64,000 nt of DNA from an uncultured Paracoccaceae bacterium (GCA_947495295.1 CANLYJ010000001.1:1178001-1242000); one strand, 5' to 3'; shown: positions 37,149-46,602, numbered from the stretch's first letter. Made by a program: numbers and translations. Notes: a model not told the origin generated them from the sequence alone.

Positions 37149-37750
37149 CCACTGCAGAACAGATTGCCGTTTCGACCGAAGACCGTCTGCGTGCCGATCT
37201 TTACAATTTTCTGGGGCTTATTCTTTCTGGGCCCCCGGATCAGATTCTTTTGGATCAATGTGCGGGATTGTCGGGTGATGATACGGAATTGGGGCAGGCC
37301 ATTGCCGCATTGTCCCGTGTTGCAAGGGTTTCGAAGCCGAAAGCGGTGCAAAGCGAATTCAACGCGCTTTTCGTTGGCTTGGGGCGTGGTGAGCTGTTGC
37401 CCTATGCCAGTTACTATCTGACCGGCTTTTTGAACGAGAAACCACTAGCCGCGTTGCGTACCGATATGGTAGCTCAGGGTATGACCCGCGCCGAAAATGT
37501 TTTCGAGCCGGAAGATAATATCGCATCATTGATGGAAATGATGGCGGGTATGATTGTGGGGCGGTTTCGGGCTCCTGCAGCGCTTGATGCGCAAAGAGTG
37601 TTCTTTAACAAGCATATAGCCCCGTGGGCATCACATTGCTTTGCCGACATGGAAGCGGCCAAGACGTCAGTTTTTTATGCTTCGGTGGGAAGCGTTGGCA
37701 AAGCATTCTTAGAGATTGAGCGCGAGGCGTTCAGAATGACGGCAGGGTAG
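37145..37750 (+). CDS. TorD/DmsD-type chaperone for formate dehydrogenase
   Basis: 201 residues, helical, starting at GTG 37145 in an overlap with the previous stop. Marks of the TorD family are the N-terminal RADLYNFLGLILSGPPD, the LFVGLGRGELLPYASYYLTGFLNEKPLAALR segment and the acidic EDNIASLMEMMAGMI. Such chaperones bind the Tat signal or apo form of a molybdenum/tungsten enzyme before metal insertion. The probable client is FdhA encoded 305 bases downstream. Confidence 0.85.
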   Translation: MTTAEQIAVSTEDRLRADLYNFLGLILSGPPDQILLDQCAGLSGDDTELGQAIAALSRVARVSKPKAVQSEFNALFVGLGRGELLPYASYYLTGFLNEKPLAALRTDMVAQGMTRAENVFEPEDNIASLMEMMAGMIVGRFRAPAALDAQRVFFNKHIAPWASHCFADMEAAKTSVFYASVGSVGKAFLEIEREAFRMTAG

Positions 37751-37806
37751 CCCCCTGCGACAACTTGGTAGGGATGCCTGCCGTAAACAGGGAAGGGAGA
37801 CATCCC

Positions 37807-37992
37807 ATGAAACCAGAGAAGAAAAGCACCAGCAGGCGCGATTTTCTGAAACTGGCTGGCACAACAGCGCCGGCAGCGGCCGTTGCATTGGCCAGCACAA
37901 CCGCGGCTGAGGCGCAGCCCGTCGATCTTGCATCCGAGAAAATGCAGGACACTGACCACACACGCGCCTATCTCGACAGCGCTCGTTTCTAA
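37807..37992 (+). CDS. Small Tat-signal protein of the formate dehydrogenase operon
   Basis: 61 residues from ATG 37807, with GGGAG upstream. The N-terminus is a twin-arginine signal (TSRRDFLKLAGTTAPAAAVALAS) and only about 25 residues follow (EAQPVDLASEKMQDTDHTRAYLDSARF). Small proteins of this kind are regularly found before formate dehydrogenase alpha genes. It may be a subunit or a guide for export; which is not known. Confidence 0.85.
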   Translation: MKPEKKSTSRRDFLKLAGTTAPAAAVALASTTAAEAQPVDLASEKMQDTDHTRAYLDSARF

Positions 37993-38055
37993 TCAGGGCG
38001 CCAAGAAGACAAGATACCTCGCCACCTTTCGGATGGCAGCAAGGGAGAAGATAAG

Positions 38056-41031
38056 ATGTTACGGAAAAAGACGAATGGCACCGCAAGGCGGACTGGCCGT
38101 CCCGGGATTTTGGCAAATGTTGCCGATAAATCGGTTGACCGCCGCGCCTTCCTCCGCGGATCCGGCCTCGCGATTGGTGGTCTGGCTGCGATTTCGGCAA
38201 CGGGTGGTGCCGTCGCCCCAGCAGCGGCCCAAACTGCCGCTGCGGTTGTTGAGACGGTTAAATCGGTTTGTACCCACTGTTCGGTCGGCTGTACTGTCAT
38301 TGCAGAAGTATCCAACGGTGTGTGGACGGGGCAGGAGCCCGGTTGGGACAGCCCGTTCAACCTGGGCGCCCACTGTGCCAAAGGTGCTGCCGTTCGCGAG
38401 CACGCTCATGGTGAGCGCCGCCTGAAATATCCAATGAAGAAGGAAAACGGCGAATGGGTCCGTATTTCCTGGGATCAGGCCATCGACGAAATCGGCGACG
38501 GCATGATGAATATCCGCGAAGAAAGCGGCCCTGACAGCGTTTACTGGCTGGGTTCGGCCAAGCACAACAACGAACAGGCCTATCTGTTCCGCAAGTTTGC
38601 TGCTTACTGGGGCACCAACAACGTGGATCACCAAGCCCGGATTTGTCACTCGACCACTGTGGCTGGTGTGGCGAACACATGGGGCTACGGCGCCATGACC
38701 AACAGCTACAATGATATCCACAATTCCAAAGCGATCTTTATTATCGGTGGTAACCCTGCCGAAGCGCACCCAGTATCGCTGCTGCATGTTTTGAAAGCGA
38801 AAGAGCAAAATAATGCTCCATTGATCGTCTGCGATCCGCGCTTTACCCGCACGGCCGCCCATGCAGATGAGTTTGTTCGCTTCCGTCCTGGCACCGATGT
38901 TGCATTGGTCTGGGGCATTCTGTGGCACATCTTTGAAAATGGTTGGGAAGATCAGGAATTCATCCGCACCCGCGTTTGGGGCATGGACCAGATCAAGGAA
39001 GAAGTGGCCCGTTGGACGCCTGAAGAGGTTGAGCGTGTCACTGGCGCCCCCGGTTCACAATTGCGCCGCGTTGCGCGCACGATGGCCAATAACCGCCCCG
39101 GCACTGTGATCTGGTGTATGGGTGGTACACAGCACACCAACGGTAACAATAACACCCGCGCATACTGCGTGTTGCAGCTGGCCCTTGGCAACATGGGCAC
39201 CTCTGGCGGCGGCACCAATATTTTCCGTGGCCATGACAACGTTCAGGGTGCAACTGACCTTGGTGTTCTGTCTCACACACTCCCCGGCTACTATGGCCTG
39301 TCCGCAGGGGCATGGGCGCATTGGGGTCGTGTCTGGGAAGAGGATGGCGATTGGCTGAAAGCCCAGTTCGCACCCGGCCCGAAAGATGCCGAAGGCAAGG
39401 ACACGTCTTTGCAGAATCTGACCGGGATTCCCGTGTCGCGTTGGATTGACGGTGTCTTGGAAGATCCTGAAAACATGGACAATCCTGACAAGGTGCGTGC
39501 CATGGTGTTGTGGGGTCACGCGCCCAATTCACAAACCCGGATGAAGGAAATGAAGACGGCGATGGAGCAGTTGGATATGTTGGTCGTGGTCGACCCTTAT
39601 CCAACAGTCTCTGCCGTGCTGCATGACCGCACCGATGGTGTCTATCTGCTGCCCGCTTGCACGCAGTTTGAGACACGCGGCTCTGTCACCGCATCAAACC
39701 GGTCGCTTCAATGGCGTGATCGGATTGTTGAGCCACTGTTTGAATCCAAGCCTGACGAAGTGATCATGGCGAAATTCGCCAACAAATTCGGCTGGGGCGA
39801 TCGGTTGTTCCGCAATATCGAGATGGAGGACGCCGAAACACCGAATGTCGAAAGCATCACCCGCGAGTTCAACCGCGGCATGTGGACCATCGGCTATACT
39901 GGTCAAAGCCCCGAGCGGATCAAAATGCATATGGCAAACCAGCACACATTCGACCGAACAACACTGCGCGCGAATGGTGGCCCTGCAGATGGCGATTATT
40001 ACGGTTTGCCATGGCCAAGCTGGGGCACTGCAGAAATGAACCACCCTGGCACGCCCAACCTGTACGACATGTCCAAGCGCGTGTCCGAAGGTGGTTTGAC
40101 ATTCCGTGCCCGTTTTGGTGTGGAACGTGATGGTGACAATCTTCTGGCGGAGGGTGTGGCATCGCTCGATTCCGATATTCAGGACGGTTATCCTGAATTC
40201 ACCTATCAGATGCTGAAAGATCTTGGTTGGCATACGGAGCTTACTGACAGCGAACGCGCCTATATCGCGAAGGCGGCGGGTGTCGACGGGTTCCAAGATT
40301 ACACCGCTGAAGTAGGTGAATCCAGCATGTCACCTTTCCCATCGGACTACGATGACAAGGTCGCAAAGGTGAACTGGAAAACGGACCTTTCAGGCGGCAT
40401 CCAGCGGGTTGCCATTTCGCATGAATGTGCGCCATTTGGTAACGCCAAGGCCCGCGCGGTTGTCTGGACCTTCCCAGACCCTGTGCCGGTTCACCGTGAA
40501 CCGCTTTACACCAACCGCCGTGACCTGGTGGAGGATTATCCGACCTATGAGGACCGGAAGTTCTATCGTCTGCCAACCATGTATGCCTCAATCCAGAAGC
40601 AGGATTTCAGCGAAGACTATCCGATGATCCTGACTTCGGGACGTCTGGTGGAATACGAAGGTGGAGGTGATGAAACCCGATCCAACCCTTGGTTGGCCGA
40701 GCTTCAGCAGGACATGTTCGTTGAAATCAACACACGCGATGCCAACAACCTTGGCATTCGGGATGGCACGCAAGTCTGGGTCGAAGGCCCGGAAGGTGCG
40801 AAGGTCAAAGTGATGGCCATGATCACCGAACGTGTCGGCGAAGGCGTGGCGTTTATGCCATTCCACTTTGGCGGCCATTTCGAAGGCGAGGATTTGCGCA
40901 GCAAATACCCTGAAGGGGCTGACCCTTACGTGTTGGGCGAAAGTACCAACACCGCCCAAACCTATGGCTACGATTCAGTGACCCAGATGCAAGAGACGAA
41001 AGCCACTCTTTGCAAAATCTGGTCAGCATAA
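38056..41031 (+). CDS. fdhA: Formate dehydrogenase catalytic subunit (Mo/W-bis-MGD)
   Basis: 991 residues of the DMSO reductase superfamily; oxidises formate to CO2. A Tat signal is at about 30-65 (DRRAFLRGSGLAIGG). A 4Fe-4S cluster is bound by C-x2-C-x3-C in CTHCSVGC with a further Cys in GAHCAKG. The metal site is Cys197-His198 in QARICHSTT, so it is the cysteine type rather than selenocysteine; no in-frame TGA is present. The C-terminal molybdopterin dinucleotide domain follows LTSGRLVEYEGGG. The nearby tungstate transporter suggests tungsten as the metal. It is followed by fdhB after 13 bases. Confidence 0.95.
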   Translation: MLRKKTNGTARRTGRPGILANVADKSVDRRAFLRGSGLAIGGLAAISATGGAVAPAAAQTAAAVVETVKSVCTHCSVGCTVIAEVSNGVWTGQEPGWDSPFNLGAHCAKGAAVREHAHGERRLKYPMKKENGEWVRISWDQAIDEIGDGMMNIREESGPDSVYWLGSAKHNNEQAYLFRKFAAYWGTNNVDHQARICHSTTVAGVANTWGYGAMTNSYNDIHNSKAIFIIGGNPAEAHPVSLLHVLKAKEQNNAPLIVCDPRFTRTAAHADEFVRFRPGTDVALVWGILWHIFENGWEDQEFIRTRVWGMDQIKEEVARWTPEEVERVTGAPGSQLRRVARTMANNRPGTVIWCMGGTQHTNGNNNTRAYCVLQLALGNMGTSGGGTNIFRGHDNVQGATDLGVLSHTLPGYYGLSAGAWAHWGRVWEEDGDWLKAQFAPGPKDAEGKDTSLQNLTGIPVSRWIDGVLEDPENMDNPDKVRAMVLWGHAPNSQTRMKEMKTAMEQLDMLVVVDPYPTVSAVLHDRTDGVYLLPACTQFETRGSVTASNRSLQWRDRIVEPLFESKPDEVIMAKFANKFGWGDRLFRNIEMEDAETPNVESITREFNRGMWTIGYTGQSPERIKMHMANQHTFDRTTLRANGGPADGDYYGLPWPSWGTAEMNHPGTPNLYDMSKRVSEGGLTFRARFGVERDGDNLLAEGVASLDSDIQDGYPEFTYQMLKDLGWHTELTDSERAYIAKAAGVDGFQDYTAEVGESSMSPFPSDYDDKVAKVNWKTDLSGGIQRVAISHECAPFGNAKARAVVWTFPDPVPVHREPLYTNRRDLVEDYPTYEDRKFYRLPTMYASIQKQDFSEDYPMILTSGRLVEYEGGGDETRSNPWLAELQQDMFVEINTRDANNLGIRDGTQVWVEGPEGAKVKVMAMITERVGEGVAFMPFHFGGHFEGEDLRSKYPEGADPYVLGESTNTAQTYGYDSVTQMQETKATLCKIWSA

Positions 41032-41044
41032 GGGAGAATGAGAA

Positions 41045-41641
41045 ATGGGAGCTAGAGCAAAATTTCTCGTAGACGCTGAACGCTGCATCGAATGCAACGC
41101 CTGTGTCACCGCTTGTAAGAACGAGCATGAGGTGCCGTGGGGCATCAACCGCCGCAAGGTTGTCACGATCAATGACGGCAAACCGGGTGAACGATCAATT
41201 TCGGTCGCCTGTATGCATTGTTCGGACGCGCCTTGCATGGCCGTTTGTCCGGTCGACTGCTTTTACCAGAACGAGGAAGGGGTGGTTTTGCACTCCAAGG
41301 ACCTCTGCATTGGTTGCGGTTACTGCTTCTACGCGTGCCCGTTTGGCGCGCCGCAGTTCCCGCAGGCGGGCAACTTCGGATCGCGCGGCAAGATGGACAA
41401 ATGTACATTCTGCGCCGGTGGCCCAGAGGAAACACACTCCACCGCTGAATTCGCCAAATATGGCCGCAACCGCATCGCAGAGGGCAAGCTGCCAATCTGT
41501 GCCGAGATGTGTGCGACCAAGGCGCTGCTGGCGGGTGATGGTGATGTTGTTTCGGGCATCTATCGCGAACGTGTGGTTGCCCGTGGATTTGGTTCCGGTG
41601 CATGGGGCTGGGGTACAGCCTATGATCAGAAGGGCGGCTAA
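41045..41641 (+). CDS. fdhB: Formate dehydrogenase iron-sulfur subunit
   Basis: 198 residues with four 4Fe-4S motifs: CIECNACVTACKNEHEV, CMHCSDAPCMAVCPVDC, CIGCGYCFYACPFGAPQFP, and a last one formed by CTFCAGG and CAEMCATKAL. It transfers electrons from FdhA to the cytochrome b subunit. GGGAG precedes ATG 41045. No signal of its own is visible, so it is probably exported in complex with FdhA through Tat. Confidence 0.95.
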   Translation: MGARAKFLVDAERCIECNACVTACKNEHEVPWGINRRKVVTINDGKPGERSISVACMHCSDAPCMAVCPVDCFYQNEEGVVLHSKDLCIGCGYCFYACPFGAPQFPQAGNFGSRGKMDKCTFCAGGPEETHSTAEFAKYGRNRIAEGKLPICAEMCATKALLAGDGDVVSGIYRERVVARGFGSGAWGWGTAYDQKGG

Positions 41642-41728
41642 GCTTTTCTAATCTAAACACAAAAGTAAATGATGGGCGGTCTGGTTCCGGATCGCCCCAT
41701 TTGCGCACATGATATGTCGAGGAATGCC

Positions 41729-42931
41729 ATGTTTCGCCAATTGCTTGTCCTGCTGTTATCGGTTTTTCTGGTTTCATCCGCCTTTGCCCAAGAACAGCCA
41801 GCGCCGGCCCCGGACCGGGCTGCGACAGGTGGGGCGCAAACGCTAGAAGACATTCTGGCCCGTCAGCGTGGCGAAGAGGTTGATAACAGCTTCCGCAGCG
41901 ATGCGATTGGTAATCTGGAAGGTGGGGCGGACCCGACCGGACAGCTTGGCACGCTAGGCGGCGTTTCGGACGCTGAAATGTGGCGTGGTCTGAGGTTTAA
42001 TGAGGCTGATATCACAGCATCCAACAATGGCCCGGCAGCCACCGTGCTGGTGCAGGATGGCGGCATGCGCTGGCTGTTGTTCCGTGAAGGCCCGCTATCG
42101 AGCTATGGCAGCTATCTGTTGTTGGGGACGATTGGTGCTTTGATCCTGTTTTTTCTGGTGCGGGGCCGTATCCGCATCGATGGCGAGAAGACCGGCCAGC
42201 GTATCGAACGTTTCAAGGCGGTCGAACGCTTTGGTCACTGGTTGCTGGCGGGGTCGTTCATCGTGCTTGGCCTGACTGGATTGATTTCGCTGCTGGGCCG
42301 CAAATTCCTGATCCCAATGTTCGGCCATGAATCCTTTGCCATCATCGCTGCGGGGTCGAAATGGGTGCATAACAACGTTTCCTGGGCGTTTATGCTGGGC
42401 CTCGTGATGATCTTTGTGATGTGGGTCTATCACAACCTGCCAGACCGGACTGACATCAACTGGTTGTTGAAAGGTGGCGGGATATTCACCAAAGGGCATC
42501 CCCCGGCCAAGAAATTCAATGCCGGTCAGAAGCTGATTTTTTGGTCAGTTATCATTCTGGGCGGTTCGATTTCTGCATCGGGGCTAGCACTTTTGTTTCC
42601 GTTTGAACTCAATATGTTCGCGGCCACTTTTGCCAAGATGAACAGCTTTGGTATCTCTGATATCCTTGGGCTTGGCCCTCTGCCAACCGATCTTGCCCCA
42701 CATGAAGAGATGCAGTTTGCCCAGCTATGGCATGCCATTGTCAGCTTTATCCTGATGGCGATCATTCTGGCCCATATCTATATCGGGTCGGTCGGCATGG
42801 AAGGCGCCTATGATGCCATGGGCTCTGGTCAGGTCGAAGAGCAATGGGCGAAAGAACACCATTCCCTTTGGGTGGATGAGGTCAAAGCCAAAGAGGGTAG
42901 CGCACCCGATGGTGCGACGCCTGCCGAATAG
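41729..42931 (+). CDS. fdhC: Formate dehydrogenase cytochrome b subunit
   Basis: 400 residues. I start it at ATG 41729, with GAGG seven bases upstream; the frame could begin at 41669 or 41714, but then the signal peptide (MFRQLLVLLLSVFLVSSAFAQ) would be internal. A periplasmic stretch of about 110 residues precedes four membrane helices of a cytochrome b556 fold (SSYGSYLLLGTIGALILFFLV, WLLAGSFIVLGLTGLISLLG, WAFMLGLVMIFVMWVYH, AIVSFILMAIILAHIYIG) with histidines for haem b. It passes electrons to the quinone pool. The next gene starts immediately at its stop. Confidence 0.92.
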   Translation: MFRQLLVLLLSVFLVSSAFAQEQPAPAPDRAATGGAQTLEDILARQRGEEVDNSFRSDAIGNLEGGADPTGQLGTLGGVSDAEMWRGLRFNEADITASNNGPAATVLVQDGGMRWLLFREGPLSSYGSYLLLGTIGALILFFLVRGRIRIDGEKTGQRIERFKAVERFGHWLLAGSFIVLGLTGLISLLGRKFLIPMFGHESFAIIAAGSKWVHNNVSWAFMLGLVMIFVMWVYHNLPDRTDINWLLKGGGIFTKGHPPAKKFNAGQKLIFWSVIILGGSISASGLALLFPFELNMFAATFAKMNSFGISDILGLGPLPTDLAPHEEMQFAQLWHAIVSFILMAIILAHIYIGSVGMEGAYDAMGSGQVEEQWAKEHHSLWVDEVKAKEGSAPDGATPAE

Positions 42932-44230
42932 ATGCGGCTGCGTGCGCTTGCTGTGATGTGTTTGGCGGCTATGCCTGTGCATGCGCAGGAATTCTTTACG
43001 CTGAAAGGCCATGGCGGACCTGTGATGGATATCGCCGTATCCCCGTCTGGTCAGATCGCGACCGGCAGCTTTGACAACGCTGTTGGGTTGTGGGCAGGCA
43101 CCGAACCTGCATGGCTGGACGGTCATACCGCCGCCGTCAACGCTGTGATGTTCTGGGATGAAGATACGATGATATCCGGCGGCGATGATTACAAAGTCCG
43201 GCTATGGTCGGATGATGCCGATGGCGACATCCTGGGTGATCATCAGGCCAAGGTCATGGGGCTCGCTGCGTCGCAAGAGGCCGGGTTGGTCGCGTCGGCC
43301 AGTTGGGATGCGACCATTGGCCTTTGGCCATTTCCGGCCCGTGATGCAGCACCTTTGTTTCTGCGTGGGCACAAGCTTGGTGTGAATGATATTACCTTTG
43401 CCGCGGATGGTCGGACGCTTTATTCCGCATCAACAGATGGCACAATCCGCGCCTGGGATACACAAACCGGCACCCAGACGCAGCTTTTGGCGAGCCATGG
43501 TTTTGGCGTGAACCAGTTGGTCCTGAACGAGGCGGATGGCTGGCTGGCCTATGGTGCCATTGATGGCGGCACAAGGATCATTGGCTTGCAGACTGGCGAA
43601 GAGATTGATGATTTCACCCTTGACCGGCGTCCCATTCTGGCGCTGGCCTATGACCCGCAGGGCCGCCAATTGGCCGTGGGCGATGGCGATGGCTATATCA
43701 TGGTGATTGATACGGCTGAAATGCGTATCAGCCGGGATTTCAAGGCAACTCGGAACGGCCCCGTCTGGGCGCTGGCCTTTTCCCCGGATGGGGCGAATAT
43801 CCATGCCAGTGGCATTGAAAGTATCGTTTATTCCTGGCCCGTGGACACGATGAAGGAACACGGCCAGATGGAAGGGACAGAGCAGAGTTTTCTGCGCGAC
43901 CCCGAGACCATGGGCAACGGTGAGCGACAGTTCAAACGTAAATGTTCCATCTGCCATACCTTGACGCAAGGCAGCGCGCGCAGGGCGGGGCCAAGCCTGC
44001 ACAACCTTTTTGGCAGACGGGCCGGGACTGTCAGCGATTATACCTATTCAGACACGCTGCTTGGGTCAGATATCGTCTGGTCAGATGACACAATTGATGC
44101 TTTGTTTGCGCAAGGCCCGGATCACTATATTCCGGGGACCAAGATGCCGATGCAACGTATTGCCGGTCAGGATGACCGTGCTGATTTAATCAACTATCTG
44201 CGCCAAGCTGGCACATCGGGAGAGAACTGA
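42932..44230 (+). CDS. WD40 beta-propeller fused to a cytochrome c domain
   Basis: 432 residues. A signal peptide (LRALAVMCLAAMPVHAQ) is followed by about 300 residues of WD40-type repeats (FTLKGHGGPVMDIAVSPSG, VWSDD-like blades, PVWALAFSPDGANIHASG) and a C-terminal class I cytochrome c with C338-S-I-C-H342 and a methionine ligand in PGTKMPMQRI. It would be a periplasmic scaffold and electron carrier. The start follows the fdhC stop with no gap, so it probably belongs to the formate dehydrogenase complex or its electron exit. Confidence 0.85.
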   Translation: MRLRALAVMCLAAMPVHAQEFFTLKGHGGPVMDIAVSPSGQIATGSFDNAVGLWAGTEPAWLDGHTAAVNAVMFWDEDTMISGGDDYKVRLWSDDADGDILGDHQAKVMGLAASQEAGLVASASWDATIGLWPFPARDAAPLFLRGHKLGVNDITFAADGRTLYSASTDGTIRAWDTQTGTQTQLLASHGFGVNQLVLNEADGWLAYGAIDGGTRIIGLQTGEEIDDFTLDRRPILALAYDPQGRQLAVGDGDGYIMVIDTAEMRISRDFKATRNGPVWALAFSPDGANIHASGIESIVYSWPVDTMKEHGQMEGTEQSFLRDPETMGNGERQFKRKCSICHTLTQGSARRAGPSLHNLFGRRAGTVSDYTYSDTLLGSDIVWSDDTIDALFAQGPDHYIPGTKMPMQRIAGQDDRADLINYLRQAGTSGEN

Positions 44231-44231
44231 A

Positions 44232-44360
44232 ATGAAAGCCATGTTGGCCGCCTTTGTCGTAACCGCCTTGATCGCCGTAAGCGCCGATCTGATCTTGGCC
44301 AATGTCGGATTTTCCAGCCAGGAACGTGGATCAAGCGCGTCTGTCAGGCTCGATAACTAA
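44232..44360 (+). CDS. 42-residue membrane peptide between the cytochrome and the tungstate transporter
   Basis: ATG 44232 follows the previous stop by one base. The peptide has one hydrophobic segment (MLAAFVVTALIAVSADLILA) and a short polar tail. It could be a tiny subunit or an exported peptide. The tight spacing and the coding-like sequence support it; no family is recognised. Confidence 0.55.
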   Translation: MKAMLAAFVVTALIAVSADLILANVGFSSQERGSSASVRLDN

Positions 44361-44390
44361 CGCCACAGCGCGGCTAAGGCTTACCCGATT

Positions 44391-45095
44391 ATGACTGATA
44401 TCTGGTCCGGCCTGCAGGCCGCTTTCTGGCTTCTTGTGACGTTTGACCGTGATCTGGTCGAGATCACGTTGCGGTCGCTTCAGGTGAGCCTGTCTGCGCT
44501 GGTGATTGCATCGATCATTGCACTGCCGCTGGGCACATGGTTGGCCATCCGCCGGTTTCGGTTTCGCCGTGCGGTGATTGCTGTCTTGAATGCGTTGATG
44601 GGGTTGCCGCCGGTTGTGGTGGGGCTGATCGTTTATTTGCTGCTGTCCCGTTCTGGCCCGTTCGGGGTTTTGGGGCTGCTGTTCACGCCGACAGCGATGA
44701 TCATTGCGCAGGTCATCATCATTACGCCCTTGATCGCTTCGATCACCCATCAGGCAATGCGCGAATTGTGGGCCGAATACCACGACCTGCTGATTTCGCT
44801 GAACACAAGTAACTGGCAACGGATCAAGACGCTGATCTTTGATGGTCGGCGTGCGCTGTTGACGGCGTCGCTGGCCGGATTTGGTCGCGCTATTGGCGAG
44901 GTTGGTGCGATCATGATTGTGGGGGGCAATATTGATCATGCGACCCGTGTGCTGACGACGGCCATCGCCCTTGAAACCGGCAAGGGCGATTTTGCGCTGG
45001 CATTGGGGCTGGGCTTTGTCCTGATTGGCTTGGCGCTGGTCGTGAATTTCGGCATCCACGTCCTGTCCCGTACGGAGCGTGAAGGCAGATGGTAG
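44391..45095 (+). CDS. tupB: Tungstate ABC transporter, permease subunit
   Basis: 234 residues with about five membrane helices and the binding-protein-dependent permease signature (EYHDLLISLNTSNWQRIKTLIFDGRRALLTASLAGFGRAIGEVGAIMIVGGN). Sequence and gene order match the TupB family of tungstate importers. It overlaps the ATPase gene by seven bases. Its place after the formate dehydrogenase genes links metal uptake to cofactor assembly. Confidence 0.88.
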   Translation: MTDIWSGLQAAFWLLVTFDRDLVEITLRSLQVSLSALVIASIIALPLGTWLAIRRFRFRRAVIAVLNALMGLPPVVVGLIVYLLLSRSGPFGVLGLLFTPTAMIIAQVIIITPLIASITHQAMRELWAEYHDLLISLNTSNWQRIKTLIFDGRRALLTASLAGFGRAIGEVGAIMIVGGNIDHATRVLTTAIALETGKGDFALALGLGFVLIGLALVVNFGIHVLSRTEREGRW

Positions 45096-45802
45096 AAAAC
45101 ATGGCCGCCAGATTGCAGGATGTCGTTGTGCAACGACGGGGCAAAACGATCCTTGGCCCCGTCAATCATGAAATGGCACCGGATGGATGCACGATTGTTA
45201 TTGGGCCAAACGGGGCAGGGAAGACGACCCTGCTAAAGACGCTGCATGGTGTCGAGCGGTTGTCGCAGGGCCAGGTCGATTGGGGCGTTCCGGAGCACGT
45301 CGCCCGCCAGCAGCAGGCTTATGTCTTTCAAAGCCCGATCATGCTGCGCCGATCCGTCCGCCAAAACCTCATCTTTCCATTGTCGCTAGCTGGCAAGGGC
45401 CGGGCGGAGGCGAATGACCGTGTGACATATTGGGCCACGAAGATCGGGCTTGCAAAGATGCTTGATCAACCTGCGCCGCGTCTGTCCGGTGGCGAGAAAC
45501 AGAAACTGGCCCTTGCGCGCGCGCTGATCCGTGACCCTGCCGTGCTGTTTCTGGATGAACCGTGTGCAAATCTGGATGGGCGATCCATCCGAGAGATTGA
45601 AAGCTTGCTCTTGGATGTTCAACGGTCGGGCACGCGCATAATCATGACGACACATGATCTAGGTCAAGCCAGACGGCTTGCCGGCGACGTACTCTTCCTG
45701 TTGAGGGGCCAGATCAACGATTACGGCTCTGCGCAAACGTTTTTTGCAGCACCTTCCAGCCCGGAAGCGGTTGCATTCCTGAATGGAGATATCGTCGAAT
45801 GA
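45089..45802 (+). CDS. tupC: Tungstate ABC transporter, ATPase subunit
   Basis: 237 residues. Walker A is GPNGAGKTTLLKT, the signature is LSGGEKQKLALARAL, Walker B is VLFLDEPCANLD and the switch His is in IMTTHDLGQARRLAG. It drives uptake through TupB. Overlaps of seven bases with tupB and four with tupA show one operon. Confidence 0.92.
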   Translation: MVENMAARLQDVVVQRRGKTILGPVNHEMAPDGCTIVIGPNGAGKTTLLKTLHGVERLSQGQVDWGVPEHVARQQQAYVFQSPIMLRRSVRQNLIFPLSLAGKGRAEANDRVTYWATKIGLAKMLDQPAPRLSGGEKQKLALARALIRDPAVLFLDEPCANLDGRSIREIESLLLDVQRSGTRIIMTTHDLGQARRLAGDVLFLLRGQINDYGSAQTFFAAPSSPEAVAFLNGDIVE

Positions 45803-46602
45803 TCCGCATGCTTGCAGTTTTAGCCACGGTTTTGGGGGGCACAGCCACCGCTGAGACCATGAAGATGGCTGTCACGACCAGCTTTCATAATTCCGGCCTG
45901 TCAGAGGTTTTGCTGCCTGCCATTGCGCGCGATATTGGGTTGGACGTGCAACTGCTTGTTGTCGGGACCGGTCAGGCCCTGCGACTGGGTGAGGCGGGTG
46001 ATGTTGACGCCATCCTTGTACATTCAAAATCTGCGGAAGAAGCCTTTGTCGAGGCAGGCTTCGGTACCCACCGGCGCGAGATAATGTATAATGATTTTGT
46101 CATCGTTGGGCCATCTTCTGACGATGCGGCGATAGCTGGGGCCGGGGCAGCGGACGATGCTCTGACGGCCATTGCGCAGGCTGAGGCAGCATTTGTCAGT
46201 CGCGGAGATGATAGCGGCACACATAAGAAAGAACGCGCGCTATGGGACGCTGCCGGGTATAATACCGCTGATTTTGGTGACTGGTACAAGGCAGTCGGTG
46301 CAGGCATGGGCGCAAGCCTGAACACCGCATCAAGTCTGAACGCCTATATTCTTGCGGATCGGGCCAGTTGGCTAAACTTTGGAAACAAGGGGGATCTGGC
46401 CCTGCTTTTCGCCGGCGATCCGGTGCTATTTAATCAATATGCCTATCTGCCCGTGAACTCGGCCCGTCATCCTCATGTCAAATCAGACGCCGCTGCATCG
46501 CTTGAGATGTGGTTGACGAGTGATCGGGCAAGAACCCTGATCAATGGCTACAGGATCGAGGGTGAAACACTGTTTATGTTCAATGCTGTAAAGGCAGAAT
46601 AG
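45799..46602 (+). CDS. tupA: Tungstate-binding periplasmic protein
   Basis: 267 residues with a signal peptide (MIRMLAVLATVLGGTATAE). The binding protein starts MKMAVTTSFHNSGLSEVLLPAI, the TupA form of the oxyanion-binding TTS motif, and continues GDVDAILVHSKSAEEAFVEAGFG, MYNDFVIVGP and SRGDDSGTHKKE, all typical of TupA-type proteins. Tungstate rather than molybdate specificity is inferred from family and from the neighbouring formate dehydrogenase. No terminator is evident after it. Confidence 0.88.
   Translation: MIRMLAVLATVLGGTATAETMKMAVTTSFHNSGLSEVLLPAIARDIGLDVQLLVVGTGQALRLGEAGDVDAILVHSKSAEEAFVEAGFGTHRREIMYNDFVIVGPSSDDAAIAGAGAADDALTAIAQAEAAFVSRGDDSGTHKKERALWDAAGYNTADFGDWYKAVGAGMGASLNTASSLNAYILADRASWLNFGNKGDLALLFAGDPVLFNQYAYLPVNSARHPHVKSDAAASLEMWLTSDRARTLINGYRIEGETLFMFNAVKAE

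Noticed and set aside
38641..38652. Selenocysteine formate dehydrogenase
   Set aside because: The codon at the metal site is TGT (Cys197) and no in-frame TGA occurs.
38059..38928. 289-codon minus-strand frame
   Set aside because: Antisense to fdhA, whose Fe-S and metal-site motifs are certain.
44331..45059. 242-codon minus-strand frame rich in Q, R and N
   Set aside because: Antisense to tupB; composition typical of a shadow of membrane protein codons.
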